From an uncultured Bacteroidales bacterium (lineage in GTDB: Bacteria; Bacteroidota; Bacteroidia; Bacteroidales; F082), in NCBI GenBank assembly GCA_937906455.1, contig CALCYT010000021.1, positions 1 to 52,683 of the forward strand: a stretch of 52,683 nucleotides of DNA. Reading direction: 5' to 3'. The notes under the pieces were generated by a model. It was not told where the DNA came from, made no database searches, and saw nothing but the letters and a program-made list of their open reading frames with translations. Shown piece by piece: positions 17,022-25,527 of the stretch. A program made the position numbers and the translations under genes. The first letter of the stretch is position 1; each line of letters begins with the position of its first letter.

Positions 17022-18253
17022 GATAAAAATTGTTTTAAAACATTCATTGTCTTTGCCGTAGCTCCGATTTTTCCCGCCACATAATCATGGCAAATTTTAG
17101 ACGCTTGCTTGTAAAACTCATCGTCGTTGATGAATCTGTTGAATATCTCTTCCAACTCGTCTTGATTATTGATGACGAAGGCGCCTTTAAGTCCGACGAG
17201 GTCAACGGCTTCTTCAAAGTCATGGTATTTCGGACCGAAAACGACAGGCACGTCATAAACTATAGCCTCCTGGATGTTGTGGATGCCGTCGTAAAATCCC
17301 GCGCCGATATAAGCGAAGCGTGCATATCTGTAAATCTTTGACAGAATTCCTATCTTGTTGATTACCAGTGTTTTCGTTTGTTTGCTTGGGTTAAAGTCAG
17401 TATATAACTGATAATCATGAAGATGTGATTCTATCTGTCTGACATGTGATTCCGAGATGTCGTGAGGCACCATAACAAAGCAATAGTTTTCCGGCATGGT
17501 CTCGATGAAATCGTACAAGAGTTTCTCATCTGACGGCCAGCTGCTGCCTGCGATGATGCAGTTTCTGTCTCCGATAAACTCCTCGATGTCGGGGAAACGC
17601 CGTGCTTGCCGTGAAATTTCATAGACGCGGTCGAAACGTGTGTCGCCAGTGACAGTGAAGTCATTGATTCCCATGTTTTTAAGCAACTCGGCGGTCTCTT
17701 CGTTTTGTGTAAAGAAGTGCTTGACATCGTGAAAATGGTTTCTGAACCATCTGCCCCAGGGTTTGAAGAAATATTGGTTCCCGCGCAGTGTCGTAGAGAC
17801 GTAGAATAGAGGTATATTGTTGTCGTTCAATGCTTTGATATGATTGAACCAAAACTCGTATTTTACAAATATCGCGGCTTTGATGTTGAAATGCCGTATC
17901 AGCCGTCGGGCGTTTTTCATGGTGTCGAGCGGCATATATGCAATCATGTCGGCCAAGGGGAAGTCCTTTCTCACCTCATATCCGGAAGGGGAGAAGAAGG
18001 TGAGGAGAAGCTTGTATTGCGGATATTCTTTTTTGAGAGCTTCGATTACAGGAAGTCCCTGCTCAAACTCGCCGAGTGACGCCACATGAATCCAAATCCA
18101 TTGAGTGTCAAGGTCTTGCTTGCTGAGTTTGTGCCATTGTCCTTTGCGACCGTTGCACCATAATTTGGCTTTTTTGTTGCCGAAGAATGCCGCAATATGA
18201 ATCACGGCCGCATAACAGCAGATGAAAAATGTGTATAAGACTCTCATTGTCAA
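17018..18253 (-). CDS. waaA: 3-deoxy-D-manno-octulosonic acid (Kdo) transferase
   Basis: This 411-residue GT30 enzyme, also called kdtA, has an N-terminal membrane anchor (about 4-22). The N-domain motif WIHVASLGEFEQGLPVIEAL includes the catalytic-base glutamate, and the C-domain has IGAGFYDGIHNIQEAIVYDVPVVFGP, which binds CMP-Kdo. It attaches Kdo to lipid A precursors at the inner membrane. Together with kdsD and lptB 3-5 kb further on it marks this area as LPS-related. Its 3' end overlaps the aminopeptidase start, and the OM-protein gene upstream ends three bases before it, so all three may form one transcript from the promoter at 19047. Confidence 0.92.
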   Translation of the reverse strand: MTMRVLYTFFICCYAAVIHIAAFFGNKKAKLWCNGRKGQWHKLSKQDLDTQWIWIHVASLGEFEQGLPVIEALKKEYPQYKLLLTFFSPSGYEVRKDFPLADMIAYMPLDTMKNARRLIRHFNIKAAIFVKYEFWFNHIKALNDNNIPLFYVSTTLRGNQYFFKPWGRWFRNHFHDVKHFFTQNEETAELLKNMGINDFTVTGDTRFDRVYEISRQARRFPDIEEFIGDRNCIIAGSSWPSDEKLLYDFIETMPENYCFVMVPHDISESHVRQIESHLHDYQLYTDFNPSKQTKTLVINKIGILSKIYRYARFAYIGAGFYDGIHNIQEAIVYDVPVVFGPKYHDFEEAVDLVGLKGAFVINNQDELEEIFNRFINDDEFYKQASKICHDYVAGKIGATAKTMNVLKQFLS

Positions 18254-18256
18254 CGA

Positions 18257-19024
18257 TTAATAATAGTAATAGTCAGCCGGTTGGCGTTTGTATGTCGGGA
18301 TGTATATGGCCGCGCGGATGCCGATATATTGGTCTGTGTAGGTGTTGGTGTCCTTTGCCATCATATTGAAATCCCATTCACGCAATGATTTGGTGTAAGC
18401 CTGTGTGAACTCCAAAGATACGGAGAAGTTAAGCACTCGCGAGTTGCTCAGAAACAGATAGCCTATCTCTCCCGACCACGCGAATCCGCCGCGCATCTTG
18501 TCATATCCGTAGGGGTAGTCGCCTGCCATGGAGGGCGGCGGGGAGGCATAGGAGCCAAACTCTGTCCGGATTCTGTTGTAAAGATAGCCGACACCGCCTT
18601 GGACGAAGAACCCGCAGTTGGGATTGGGCGCCAGCACATTGAAGATTTTTCCGACACGAGCCTGAAAATGCGCGCCGCGCTCAAAAAGAGCATAGCTTCC
18701 ATAGATGCCGTCGCCGGTGATGATCTCGCCGTTGCTGTCGAGTATGTCGCCGAAAAGAGCCTCTCGCGCGATGTTAACCGAATTTCCTGAGATAAAATTG
18801 CCGTTGATACTGAACAACCAATTGCCGGCAGTCTTGAAAAACACGCCTCCTCCTATGGAATTGTTGTTGTCGTATAACACTTTTGTGTCTTTCCCGGGAA
18901 ACTGATAGCCATAGGTCACCTGAAAAAGCCATGTGGGAATTTTCTCGTTTTTGATGTTGTATTGCGCGCTTGCCATAAATGGGGCAATTGCTAACAATAT
19001 GAGTATCAATCTTTTACATTTCAT
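18257..19024 (-). CDS. Outer-membrane beta-barrel protein of unknown function
   Basis: This 255-residue protein has a signal peptide (MKCKRLILILLAIAPFMASAQ). The mature part is rich in alternating aromatic and glycine strands (VTYGYQFPG, GGGVFF, FFVQGGVGYLY, FAWSGEIGYLF), as in 8- to 10-stranded barrels. It ends in the unusual run YYYY. I do not recognise a family with known activity. It is the first gene of the unit with the Kdo transferase, which hints at an envelope role. Confidence 0.7.
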   Translation of the reverse strand: MKCKRLILILLAIAPFMASAQYNIKNEKIPTWLFQVTYGYQFPGKDTKVLYDNNNSIGGGVFFKTAGNWLFSINGNFISGNSVNIAREALFGDILDSNGEIITGDGIYGSYALFERGAHFQARVGKIFNVLAPNPNCGFFVQGGVGYLYNRIRTEFGSYASPPPSMAGDYPYGYDKMRGGFAWSGEIGYLFLSNSRVLNFSVSLEFTQAYTKSLREWDFNMMAKDTNTYTDQYIGIRAAIYIPTYKRQPADYYYY

Positions 19025-19046
19025 CGAAAAAAATTTTTATCCTTTG

Positions 19047-19054
19047 CAAAGATA
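19047..19054 (-). promoter_or_regulatory. -7 box for the OM protein-waaA-aminopeptidase unit
   Basis: TATCTTTG on the minus strand, about 22 bases before the ATG at 19024. Confidence 0.6.
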
Positions 19055-19117
19055 ATAAACGTTTTGAATTTCGGTTTATTATTTTAAAAAATGTTTTAAT
19101 ATTTGAAAAATTAGTGC

Positions 19118-19125
19118 TAATTTTG
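19118..19125 (+). promoter_or_regulatory. -7 box for the lipoprotein-M16 peptidase unit
   Basis: TAATTTTG, about 29 bases before the ATG at 19155. It is divergent from the box at 19047-19054. Confidence 0.55.
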
Positions 19126-19154
19126 CAGTCATAAATGGTTAAAAATTTAATGTC

Positions 19155-19889
19155 ATGAAGAGAAACTTGATGATTATTTTATTGATTGTCAGTGCTTTGT
19201 CGATAGTATTCGTTTCTTGTAAAAAGAAAAAGGACAGCAAAGACAACAGTCAGGTTGTGTGGTACTCGCCGGAACCCGGTCCTAACGGCACCGTGCCGGA
19301 AGTGGTGTTGCCAGATTATATTGAGGATTCCGTGACCACATACATCACAATTCCTACGGGTGTGAATCCTCCGGCGATAAACGGCGAGTTTCTGTCGCAT
19401 CCTCATGTGCTGATTCACTCGACAATCGACAACGACACCATTACGGTGTATAACGACCGCTACGTCGCATTCTACAGTGCCAATTACACCGATGACGATT
19501 ATGTCGATTTCTATGGGAAACAATGGGATGACGAGCAGGGGGAGTTTTATCAGGAGGTGTTTAGAAAGCTTTACGTGTTGGGAACGGGCGAAGACTTCAC
19601 ATGTTATTATCTTACAGAGGGTTATCCTAATGATTTATATGCGAAACAGGCCACTGTCTTTAGCGGGAAATGGGATGAGAGCTATGGCGGGCTGAGAGAT
19701 TTCCAAGTCGCGGTGATATTGCTTGAGACCAGCGGCAACCCGAATCTCGCTGAACCCGGCTCTTTCCGTGTGCTTGGCGACGGTGACGGACTGGCACAAG
19801 ACACAGCATGGTTGAGCGGCAAGAGAACGGTCTCCGAAAATGTCTCGGTGTCAGCTGAAGACGCTTTCAGTATGTTTAGAATAAGATAG
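19155..19889 (+). CDS. Lipoprotein of unknown function
   Basis: This 244-residue protein has a lipoprotein signal (C22 in SIVFVSC) followed by a charged KKKKDSKD linker. The body is rich in Tyr, Asp and Asn and predicted beta structure (for example FYSANYTDDDYVDFYGKQWDDEQGEFYQEVF). I do not recognise a family. Its stop lies one base before the start of the M16 peptidase, suggesting co-expression. Confidence 0.7.
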   Translation: MKRNLMIILLIVSALSIVFVSCKKKKDSKDNSQVVWYSPEPGPNGTVPEVVLPDYIEDSVTTYITIPTGVNPPAINGEFLSHPHVLIHSTIDNDTITVYNDRYVAFYSANYTDDDYVDFYGKQWDDEQGEFYQEVFRKLYVLGTGEDFTCYYLTEGYPNDLYAKQATVFSGKWDESYGGLRDFQVAVILLETSGNPNLAEPGSFRVLGDGDGLAQDTAWLSGKRTVSENVSVSAEDAFSMFRIR

Positions 19890-19890
19890 G

Positions 19891-21135
19891 ATGTCGGGCG
19901 AGCAACTGATTTCACAAGCATTTTTAACAAATGGAATAAAGGTGGTTCACCGGTATCGCGTCGGTGAATTGTCGCATTTGGCATTGATGGTCAACGCGGG
20001 CATGCGTGACGAGAAGACCGATGAAAACGGTCTCGCGCATTTTATCGAGCATCTGGTCTTCAAAGGCACAAAACGACGCAAGGCATATCATATACTGAGC
20101 TGCCTCGAAAACGTGGGCGGCGACCTTAACGCGTTCACCACCAAGGAGGAGACGTGCATCCATGCCTCGTTTCTGAAAGAGCATATCGACAAGGCGATGG
20201 ATCTCTTCGCCGATGTCATGTTCAACAGCACCTTCCCGGAAAACGAGATGGAGAAAGAGAAAGAGGTGATTCTCGATGAGATAAACTCTTACCGCGACTC
20301 GCCCGCCGACGAGATTTTCGATGAGTTTGAGAACCTCATCTACCGAGGTCATCAGTTGGGACGTAACATATTGGGAACCATCGACTTGGTGAGCGGTTAC
20401 ACTCGCGACGACATCGTGCGCTTCCGTAACCAGCATTACGCTCCCGACAGGATGGTGCTGGCTTGTGTCGGAAATATCTCCTTTGAGGGGTTTCTGAAAC
20501 TCGCCAACAGGTATTTCTCTGATTATCAAGGTAATGCGCTGCCATTCGCTCGGGAATCGTTTGTTGAGAACAAGCCGACGACACGCATCGAAGAACGCAA
20601 AAACCATCTGACACATGTCATCATGGGAGGACTTGCCTATCCATACAACGACGAGCGCAAACTGAAACTCATACTGTTGAACAATATCTTGGGCGGACCG
20701 GGCATGAACACTCGGTTGAACCTTAACATCCGTGAAAAATACGGTTTTGCCTATACCATTGAGTCACAATACAATGCGTATTCCGACACGGGCAATTATA
20801 CCATTTACATGGGCGTGGACCCGCATTCGCAAGAGCGTTCTGTTGAGTTGGTTTACAAGGAGTTAAACAAACTCATGACCCAAAAGCTCGGGACGTTGCA
20901 GCTGTCGAATGCCAAAAAGCAACTCATAGGACAAGTGGCGTTGAGCAACGAATCGGGGATGAACGAGCTGTTGAGCATGGTGCGCGCGGGTTTCTATGAA
21001 GAGCATATCGAGACCTTGCCTGAGACCATAGCCAAGTTTGAGAAAATAACATCGGGCGACTTGCTCGACATCGCCAATGATATTTATGACAGAAACAAGG
21101 TCAACTTGTTGGTTTTCAAAGGTCAGGATGACTAA
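19891..21135 (+). CDS. M16-family zinc peptidase (mitochondrial processing peptidase-like)
   Basis: This 414-residue protein carries the inverted zinc motif H50-F-I-E53-H54 in GLAHFIEHLVFKGTKRR, and EKEKEVILDEI further on with the third ligand. It has the two-lobed length of single-domain M16B enzymes and no signal peptide, so it is probably cytoplasmic or exported by an unknown route. It would degrade peptides or process proteins. The last bases overlap the convergent lptB stop (21132-21135). Confidence 0.9.
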   Translation: MSGEQLISQAFLTNGIKVVHRYRVGELSHLALMVNAGMRDEKTDENGLAHFIEHLVFKGTKRRKAYHILSCLENVGGDLNAFTTKEETCIHASFLKEHIDKAMDLFADVMFNSTFPENEMEKEKEVILDEINSYRDSPADEIFDEFENLIYRGHQLGRNILGTIDLVSGYTRDDIVRFRNQHYAPDRMVLACVGNISFEGFLKLANRYFSDYQGNALPFARESFVENKPTTRIEERKNHLTHVIMGGLAYPYNDERKLKLILLNNILGGPGMNTRLNLNIREKYGFAYTIESQYNAYSDTGNYTIYMGVDPHSQERSVELVYKELNKLMTQKLGTLQLSNAKKQLIGQVALSNESGMNELLSMVRAGFYEEHIETLPETIAKFEKITSGDLLDIANDIYDRNKVNLLVFKGQDD

Positions 21136-21869
21136 AACTCCTTTTTCCTCAACTCGAAATTAGAGCCGAGATAATGGCTGCGCACCACCGGGTCGCTGGC
21201 AAGCTCCTCAGGCGTGCCTGCCTTAAGTAATTGACCTTCAAACACCAAGTAAGCCCTGTCGGTTATCGACAGTGTCTCGTTGGCGTTATGGTCGGTGATG
21301 AGTACTCCTATGTTTTTCGTTTTCAGTTTCGCCACCACTTTTTGAATGTCTTCCACCGCTATGGGGTCAACGCCGGCGAAAGGCTCATCGAGGAGGATGA
21401 ACTTCGGGTCGATGGCGAGGGCGCGCGCTATCTCGCAACGGCGACGCTCGCCGCCCGACAGCTGTATGCCCTTGCTCTTGCGGATATGCTGAAGACCGAA
21501 CTCGTCAAGGAGCGACTCGAGTTTCTCTTTACGTTGCGTCTTGGTCATCTCTTTCTTGAACTCCATCACAGAGTAGATGTTGTCTTCGACCGACATCTGA
21601 CGGAACACCGAGGCTTCCTGCGCGAGGTATCCGATGCCAATCTGGGCGCGTTTGTACATTGGAAATTTTGTAATCTCTTCATTATCAAGGAATACGTGAC
21701 CTGAGAACGGTTTTATTAATCCCACAATCATATAGAAAGTGGTGGTCTTGCCGGCTCCGTTAGGGCCTAAAAGTCCCACAATCTCGCCCTGGTTGACCTC
21801 GATGCTGACGCCCTTCACAACGGTGCGCTGCTTGTATTTCTTGACTAAAGTGTCGGTTCTGAGTAACAT
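21132..21869 (-). CDS. lptB: LPS export ABC transporter ATP-binding protein
   Basis: This 245-residue ABC ATPase has Walker A GPNGAGKT (K41), signature LSGGERRR (about 137-144), Walker B FILLDEPFAGVDP (about 157-169) and an H-loop in TDHNANET. The sequence is typical of LptB, which powers LptFG to extract LPS from the inner membrane. The start codon overlaps the kdsD stop (TAATG), so Kdo precursor synthesis and LPS export are translationally linked. Confidence 0.93.
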   Translation of the reverse strand: MLLRTDTLVKKYKQRTVVKGVSIEVNQGEIVGLLGPNGAGKTTTFYMIVGLIKPFSGHVFLDNEEITKFPMYKRAQIGIGYLAQEASVFRQMSVEDNIYSVMEFKKEMTKTQRKEKLESLLDEFGLQHIRKSKGIQLSGGERRRCEIARALAIDPKFILLDEPFAGVDPIAVEDIQKVVAKLKTKNIGVLITDHNANETLSITDRAYLVFEGQLLKAGTPEELASDPVVRSHYLGSNFELRKKEF

Positions 21870-22825
21870 TATATTATTCCCTCCTTGATGATGTCGTGAA
21901 TATGTATCATGCCGATGTATCTGCCTTTTTCCATCACGGGAAGCACAGAAATCTCTTTGCTCTGCATGATGTTGAGCGCGTCGGCCACATGTGCGGTTTT
22001 GTCTATAGTCGTCGGGCTTTTTGTCATAATGTCGTTGACGCGAACCGCCTCAATGTCAGGATGTCTCATAAGCATTCGCCGGAGGTCGCCGTCGGTGACG
22101 ATACCCACGAGACGGTCTTCGTCGATTACTGCCGCCGCGCCGAGCATTTTCTCGGAGATCTCTATGATAGCTTGTGTCATGATGTCGGTGGGTCTCACCT
22201 TAGGCACACCATTTTTGATGCAGAGGTCACCTACGGTGAGATAGAGGCGTTTGCCCAGTGCTCCGCCCGGATGGAACTTGGCAAAGTCGTCGGCGGTGAA
22301 ACCGCGCATCTTCAGCAGAGCCACCGCGAGGGCATCGCCCATCACGAGCTGCGCCGTGGTGGAACTCGTGGGCGCCAAGTTGTTCGGACATGCCTCGTGC
22401 GGCACGGTGGTGTCCAAGATATAGTCGGCCTGGCTCGCCAAATATGACGCTCTGTTGCCAACGATGGCAACGAGTTTGTTCTTCCTTATTTTTATTAAAG
22501 GTATCAGCACCTTTATTTCCGGAGTCTCGCCGCTTTTCGACACTATGACGACTATGTCTTCGTCGCGTATGATGCCGAGGTCGCCGTGGATGGCGTCGGC
22601 GGCGTGCATGAAGACGGCAGTGGTGCCGGTGGAATTGAGCGTGGCTACGATTTTTTGCGCGATATTTGCACTTTTCCCTATGCCGGAAACGACGACATTC
22701 CCTTTCGAATTGTAGATTAATTCGACTACTTTTTCAAAATCATCGGTGAGGAGCGGCTTCAGCCCTAATATTGAATTAGCTTCATTATCAATGACTTGCA
22801 GTGCTATTTCGCGAATTTTTTCCAT
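21869..22825 (-). CDS. kdsD: Arabinose-5-phosphate isomerase (KpsF/GutQ family)
   Basis: This 318-residue protein has an N-terminal SIS sugar-phosphate isomerase domain (about 30-170; GNVVVSGIGKSANIAQKI, STGTTAVFMHAADAIHGDLG) and two CBS domains (about 205-318). It converts ribulose 5-phosphate to arabinose 5-phosphate, the first step toward Kdo. Operon structure with lptB and the nearby waaA supports the assignment to LPS rather than to a sugar-alcohol pathway. The promoter overlaps that of recQ. Confidence 0.92.
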   Translation of the reverse strand: MEKIREIALQVIDNEANSILGLKPLLTDDFEKVVELIYNSKGNVVVSGIGKSANIAQKIVATLNSTGTTAVFMHAADAIHGDLGIIRDEDIVVIVSKSGETPEIKVLIPLIKIRKNKLVAIVGNRASYLASQADYILDTTVPHEACPNNLAPTSSTTAQLVMGDALAVALLKMRGFTADDFAKFHPGGALGKRLYLTVGDLCIKNGVPKVRPTDIMTQAIIEISEKMLGAAAVIDEDRLVGIVTDGDLRRMLMRHPDIEAVRVNDIMTKSPTTIDKTAHVADALNIMQSKEISVLPVMEKGRYIGMIHIHDIIKEGII

Positions 22826-22873
22826 CTTGAAAAATTTTTTTAAATTTTTTTGCTTTATTAAAACGAAATGTTA

Positions 22874-22881
22874 TAAATTTG
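22874..22881 (+). promoter_or_regulatory. -7 box for recQ
   Basis: TAAATTTG with a start expected near 22888, giving a leader of about 40 nt. It lies to the left of the kdsD box, so the two promoters point at each other. Confidence 0.5.
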
Positions 22882-22895
22882 TAAAAATAACGATG

Positions 22896-22903
22896 CAAAG
22901 ATA
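22896..22903 (-). promoter_or_regulatory. -7 box for kdsD-lptB
   Basis: TATCTTTG on the minus strand, start expected near 22889, leader about 64 nt. Only 14 bp separate it from the recQ box on the other strand. Confidence 0.55.
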
Positions 22904-22928
22904 AGGATTATTTTTAAATGCTGAAAAT

Positions 22929-25133
22929 ATGGCAAAAATTGATGAAAAAAGTTTACATGATTTACTGAAAAACGTCTTCGGGTTTGACCAATTCAAAGGC
23001 AATCAGAAGGCTATCATCAAGAGCATCCTCTCGGGAAACAACACGTTTGTGCTGATGCCGACGGGTGGCGGTAAATCATTGTGCTACCAGCTGCCTGCCT
23101 TGATGAGCAAAGGCACCACGATAGTTGTTTCACCGCTTATTGCCTTGATGAAAAACCAGGTTGACATGATTCGTAACTTCGGTGCCGACACAGGCATCGC
23201 GCATGTGATGAACTCATCGCTGTCGAAGGCGGAGCTGATGCAGGTACGCGAAGACCTTGTCAGCAAGAAGACCAAACTGCTGTATGTGGCACCCGAATCG
23301 CTGACGAAAGAGGAGACCCTGGAGTTTCTGCGCGGACTGAACATCTCGTTTTTTGCCATCGACGAGGCACATTGTATCTCTGAATGGGGTCATGACTTCC
23401 GTCCGGAATACCGCCGCCTGCGCCCGATAATCAACGCCATCAACCCAAAGCTGCCGATAATCGCCTTGACAGCCACGGCGACGGTGAAGGTGCAGCAGGA
23501 CATCATGAAAAACCTTGAGATACAAGACGCTAAGATTTTCAAATCGTCGTTCGACCGCCCGAATCTGTACTACGAGGTGCGCCCGAAGACGAAAGATGTG
23601 GTGAAAGACATCATCAAATATATAAAATCCAACCCCGGAAAATCGGGAATAGTCTATACCCTGAGTCGAAAGAAAGTAGAGGAACTCGCTGAGACTCTGC
23701 AAGTTAACGGCATCAAGGCACTGCCATACCATGCGGGCTTGGATAGCCAGACACGCAAGGACAACCAGGATAAATTCCTCATGGAGGAAGTCGATGTCAT
23801 TGTGGCTACCATAGCTTTCGGCATGGGCATCGACAAACCTGACATCCGTTTCGTGATTCACCACGACATCCCGAAGAGCCTTGAGGGGTATTACCAGGAG
23901 ACAGGTCGCGCCGGACGTGACGGCGGCGAGGGCAACTGCATAGCGTTTTATGACTACGAAGACATCCATAAACTCGAGAAATTCAATAAAGGCAAGAACG
24001 TGGCGGAGCAGGAGATAGCCCGTGAGCTGCTCAACGAGACCGTGACCTACGCCGAGTCGCCGGTGTGCCGCCATAAACTGCTGCTGCATTATTTCGGAGA
24101 GGAATACGACAAGGAAAACTGCGGCGCATGCGACAACTGCCTCAACCCGAAGGTGCGTTTCGACGGTCAGGAAGACATAAAACTCGTGATAGAAGCGGTG
24201 CTCGCGACAAAACAGTTGTTCAAAACCAAACATATTTCGGAACTCCTTGCCGGAAAAGAGACCGGCGACATCAAGACGGCGAAACACGACACCAATGAGT
24301 ATTTCGGTGCCGGCGATGACCATGATGAGAAATATTGGACATCGATAATACGTCAGGCGTTGGTTAACAAATTGTTAGTCAAGGATATAGATAACTATGG
24401 GATACTCAAGGTGCCAAAAGAAGGCAAGGATTTCATAAAGAAACCTTATACCGTGATGGTGGCGATGGACCATGACTACGACAAAGGCGATGATGACGAT
24501 TTCGACGAGGAAAGAGTGGCTCTCTCGAAGGACTCCGGCACCGACAAGACCCTGTTCTCGATGCTGAAAGACCTCCGTAAGACTATCGCCAAGAAGAAAA
24601 ACCTGCCGCCTTTCGTCATTTTCCAGGACCCGTCGTTAGAGGATATGGCAATACAATATCCCATCACGATGGAAGAGCTGACACAGATAGCAGGCGTCGG
24701 CTCGGGAAAGGCACAAAAATTCGGCCAGCCGTTCATCGACCTTATCAAAGAATATGTCGAGGAGAACGACATCACTCGCCCTAATGACATGGTGGTGAAG
24801 TCGGTGGTGAACAAATCGGCATTGAAAATCAGTATCATACAAAATATTGACAAAGAAATCCCGCTTGAAGACATCGCATATTCGAAAAACCTCGAATTTG
24901 ACGAGCTGCTTACCGAGATAGAGAGCATAGTGGCAAGCGGGACGCATCTCGACATTAGCTATTACACTCGCGACAATATCGACCAATATCATCAGGAGGA
25001 CATAATACAGTATTTCAAAGAGGCTGAATCTGATGATCTTGACACGGCGATGAAGACATTGGGAGAGAACGAATACGAGGAGGAAGAGGTGAGGCTGATG
25101 AGGATTCAGTTTTTATCAGAAGTTGGAAACTAA
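22929..25133 (+). CDS. recQ: ATP-dependent DNA helicase RecQ
   Basis: This 734-residue superfamily 2 helicase has motif I PTGGGKS (K49), motif II DEAH (145-148, followed by CISEWGHDFRPEY), motif VI QETGRAGRDG, a zinc-binding RQC region with CRHKLL...CGACDNC (about 380-405), and an HRDC domain (about 525-605). A further ~120-residue acidic C-terminal extension is typical of Bacteroidota RecQ. It unwinds DNA 3'-5' in recombination and fork repair. It is alone on its transcript; a GTCATTTCGA half element follows its stop. Confidence 0.95.
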   Translation: MAKIDEKSLHDLLKNVFGFDQFKGNQKAIIKSILSGNNTFVLMPTGGGKSLCYQLPALMSKGTTIVVSPLIALMKNQVDMIRNFGADTGIAHVMNSSLSKAELMQVREDLVSKKTKLLYVAPESLTKEETLEFLRGLNISFFAIDEAHCISEWGHDFRPEYRRLRPIINAINPKLPIIALTATATVKVQQDIMKNLEIQDAKIFKSSFDRPNLYYEVRPKTKDVVKDIIKYIKSNPGKSGIVYTLSRKKVEELAETLQVNGIKALPYHAGLDSQTRKDNQDKFLMEEVDVIVATIAFGMGIDKPDIRFVIHHDIPKSLEGYYQETGRAGRDGGEGNCIAFYDYEDIHKLEKFNKGKNVAEQEIARELLNETVTYAESPVCRHKLLLHYFGEEYDKENCGACDNCLNPKVRFDGQEDIKLVIEAVLATKQLFKTKHISELLAGKETGDIKTAKHDTNEYFGAGDDHDEKYWTSIIRQALVNKLLVKDIDNYGILKVPKEGKDFIKKPYTVMVAMDHDYDKGDDDDFDEERVALSKDSGTDKTLFSMLKDLRKTIAKKKNLPPFVIFQDPSLEDMAIQYPITMEELTQIAGVGSGKAQKFGQPFIDLIKEYVEENDITRPNDMVVKSVVNKSALKISIIQNIDKEIPLEDIAYSKNLEFDELLTEIESIVASGTHLDISYYTRDNIDQYHQEDIIQYFKEAESDDLDTAMKTLGENEYEEEEVRLMRIQFLSEVGN

Positions 25134-25142
25134 CCCTGGACT

Positions 25143-25180
25143 GTCATTTCGACTGAAGCGTAGCGGAATGGAGAAATCTC
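25143..25180 (+). repeat. GTCATTTCGA element, half copy, between recQ and the DUF4296 gene
   Basis: GTCATTTCGACTGAAGCG... to ...GGAGAAATCTC, 38 bp, starting 9 bases after the recQ stop and ending 8 bases before the next ATG. It therefore forms most of the 55-bp gap. Confidence 0.85.
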
Positions 25181-25188
25181 ATTAATTT

Positions 25189-25527
25189 ATGAAAAGAGTT
25201 TTAATAGTAATCATATCTTTTATTTTTCTGGTTTCCTGCAGCAGCGAAACGAGAAAAGACGCTCCGACGGTGTTACTCACTGAGTCTCAGATGGTTGACG
25301 TGTTGATGGATGTGCAGATTATGGAGGCGACGATAAGCTATAAAAAAAACGTGAACCAAAAGACGGAGTATCTGAAAACCACGGGCTACGACACCTTGTT
25401 CTCACACCACGGCATCACCGACTCGATTTTCAAAGTCAATATGAAATATTATAATGATGTTGAGCCTCAGACACTTATCAGGATTATGGACTCTGTGGCG
25501 ACTCGTTTGTCGAAGATGAAGAATTAG
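25189..25527 (+). CDS. DUF4296 lipoprotein
   Basis: This 112-residue protein has a lipoprotein signal (C17 in FIFLVSC). The body LTESQMVDVLMDVQIMEATI...YYNDVEPQTLIRIMDSVATRL fits the small helical DUF4296 family of Bacteroidota. The function is unknown. It overlaps the convergent uvrC stop by four bases (TTAG). Confidence 0.8.
   Translation: MKRVLIVIISFIFLVSCSSETRKDAPTVLLTESQMVDVLMDVQIMEATISYKKNVNQKTEYLKTTGYDTLFSHHGITDSIFKVNMKYYNDVEPQTLIRIMDSVATRLSKMKN

Noticed and set aside
23214..24323. A 369-codon open frame on the minus strand
   Set aside because: It is entirely within recQ on the opposite strand; the composition is that of a shadow frame and no domain is visible.
25134..25188. recQ-DUF4296 gap considered as a terminator
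   Set aside because: The content is a half copy of the palindromic element without a T-run.
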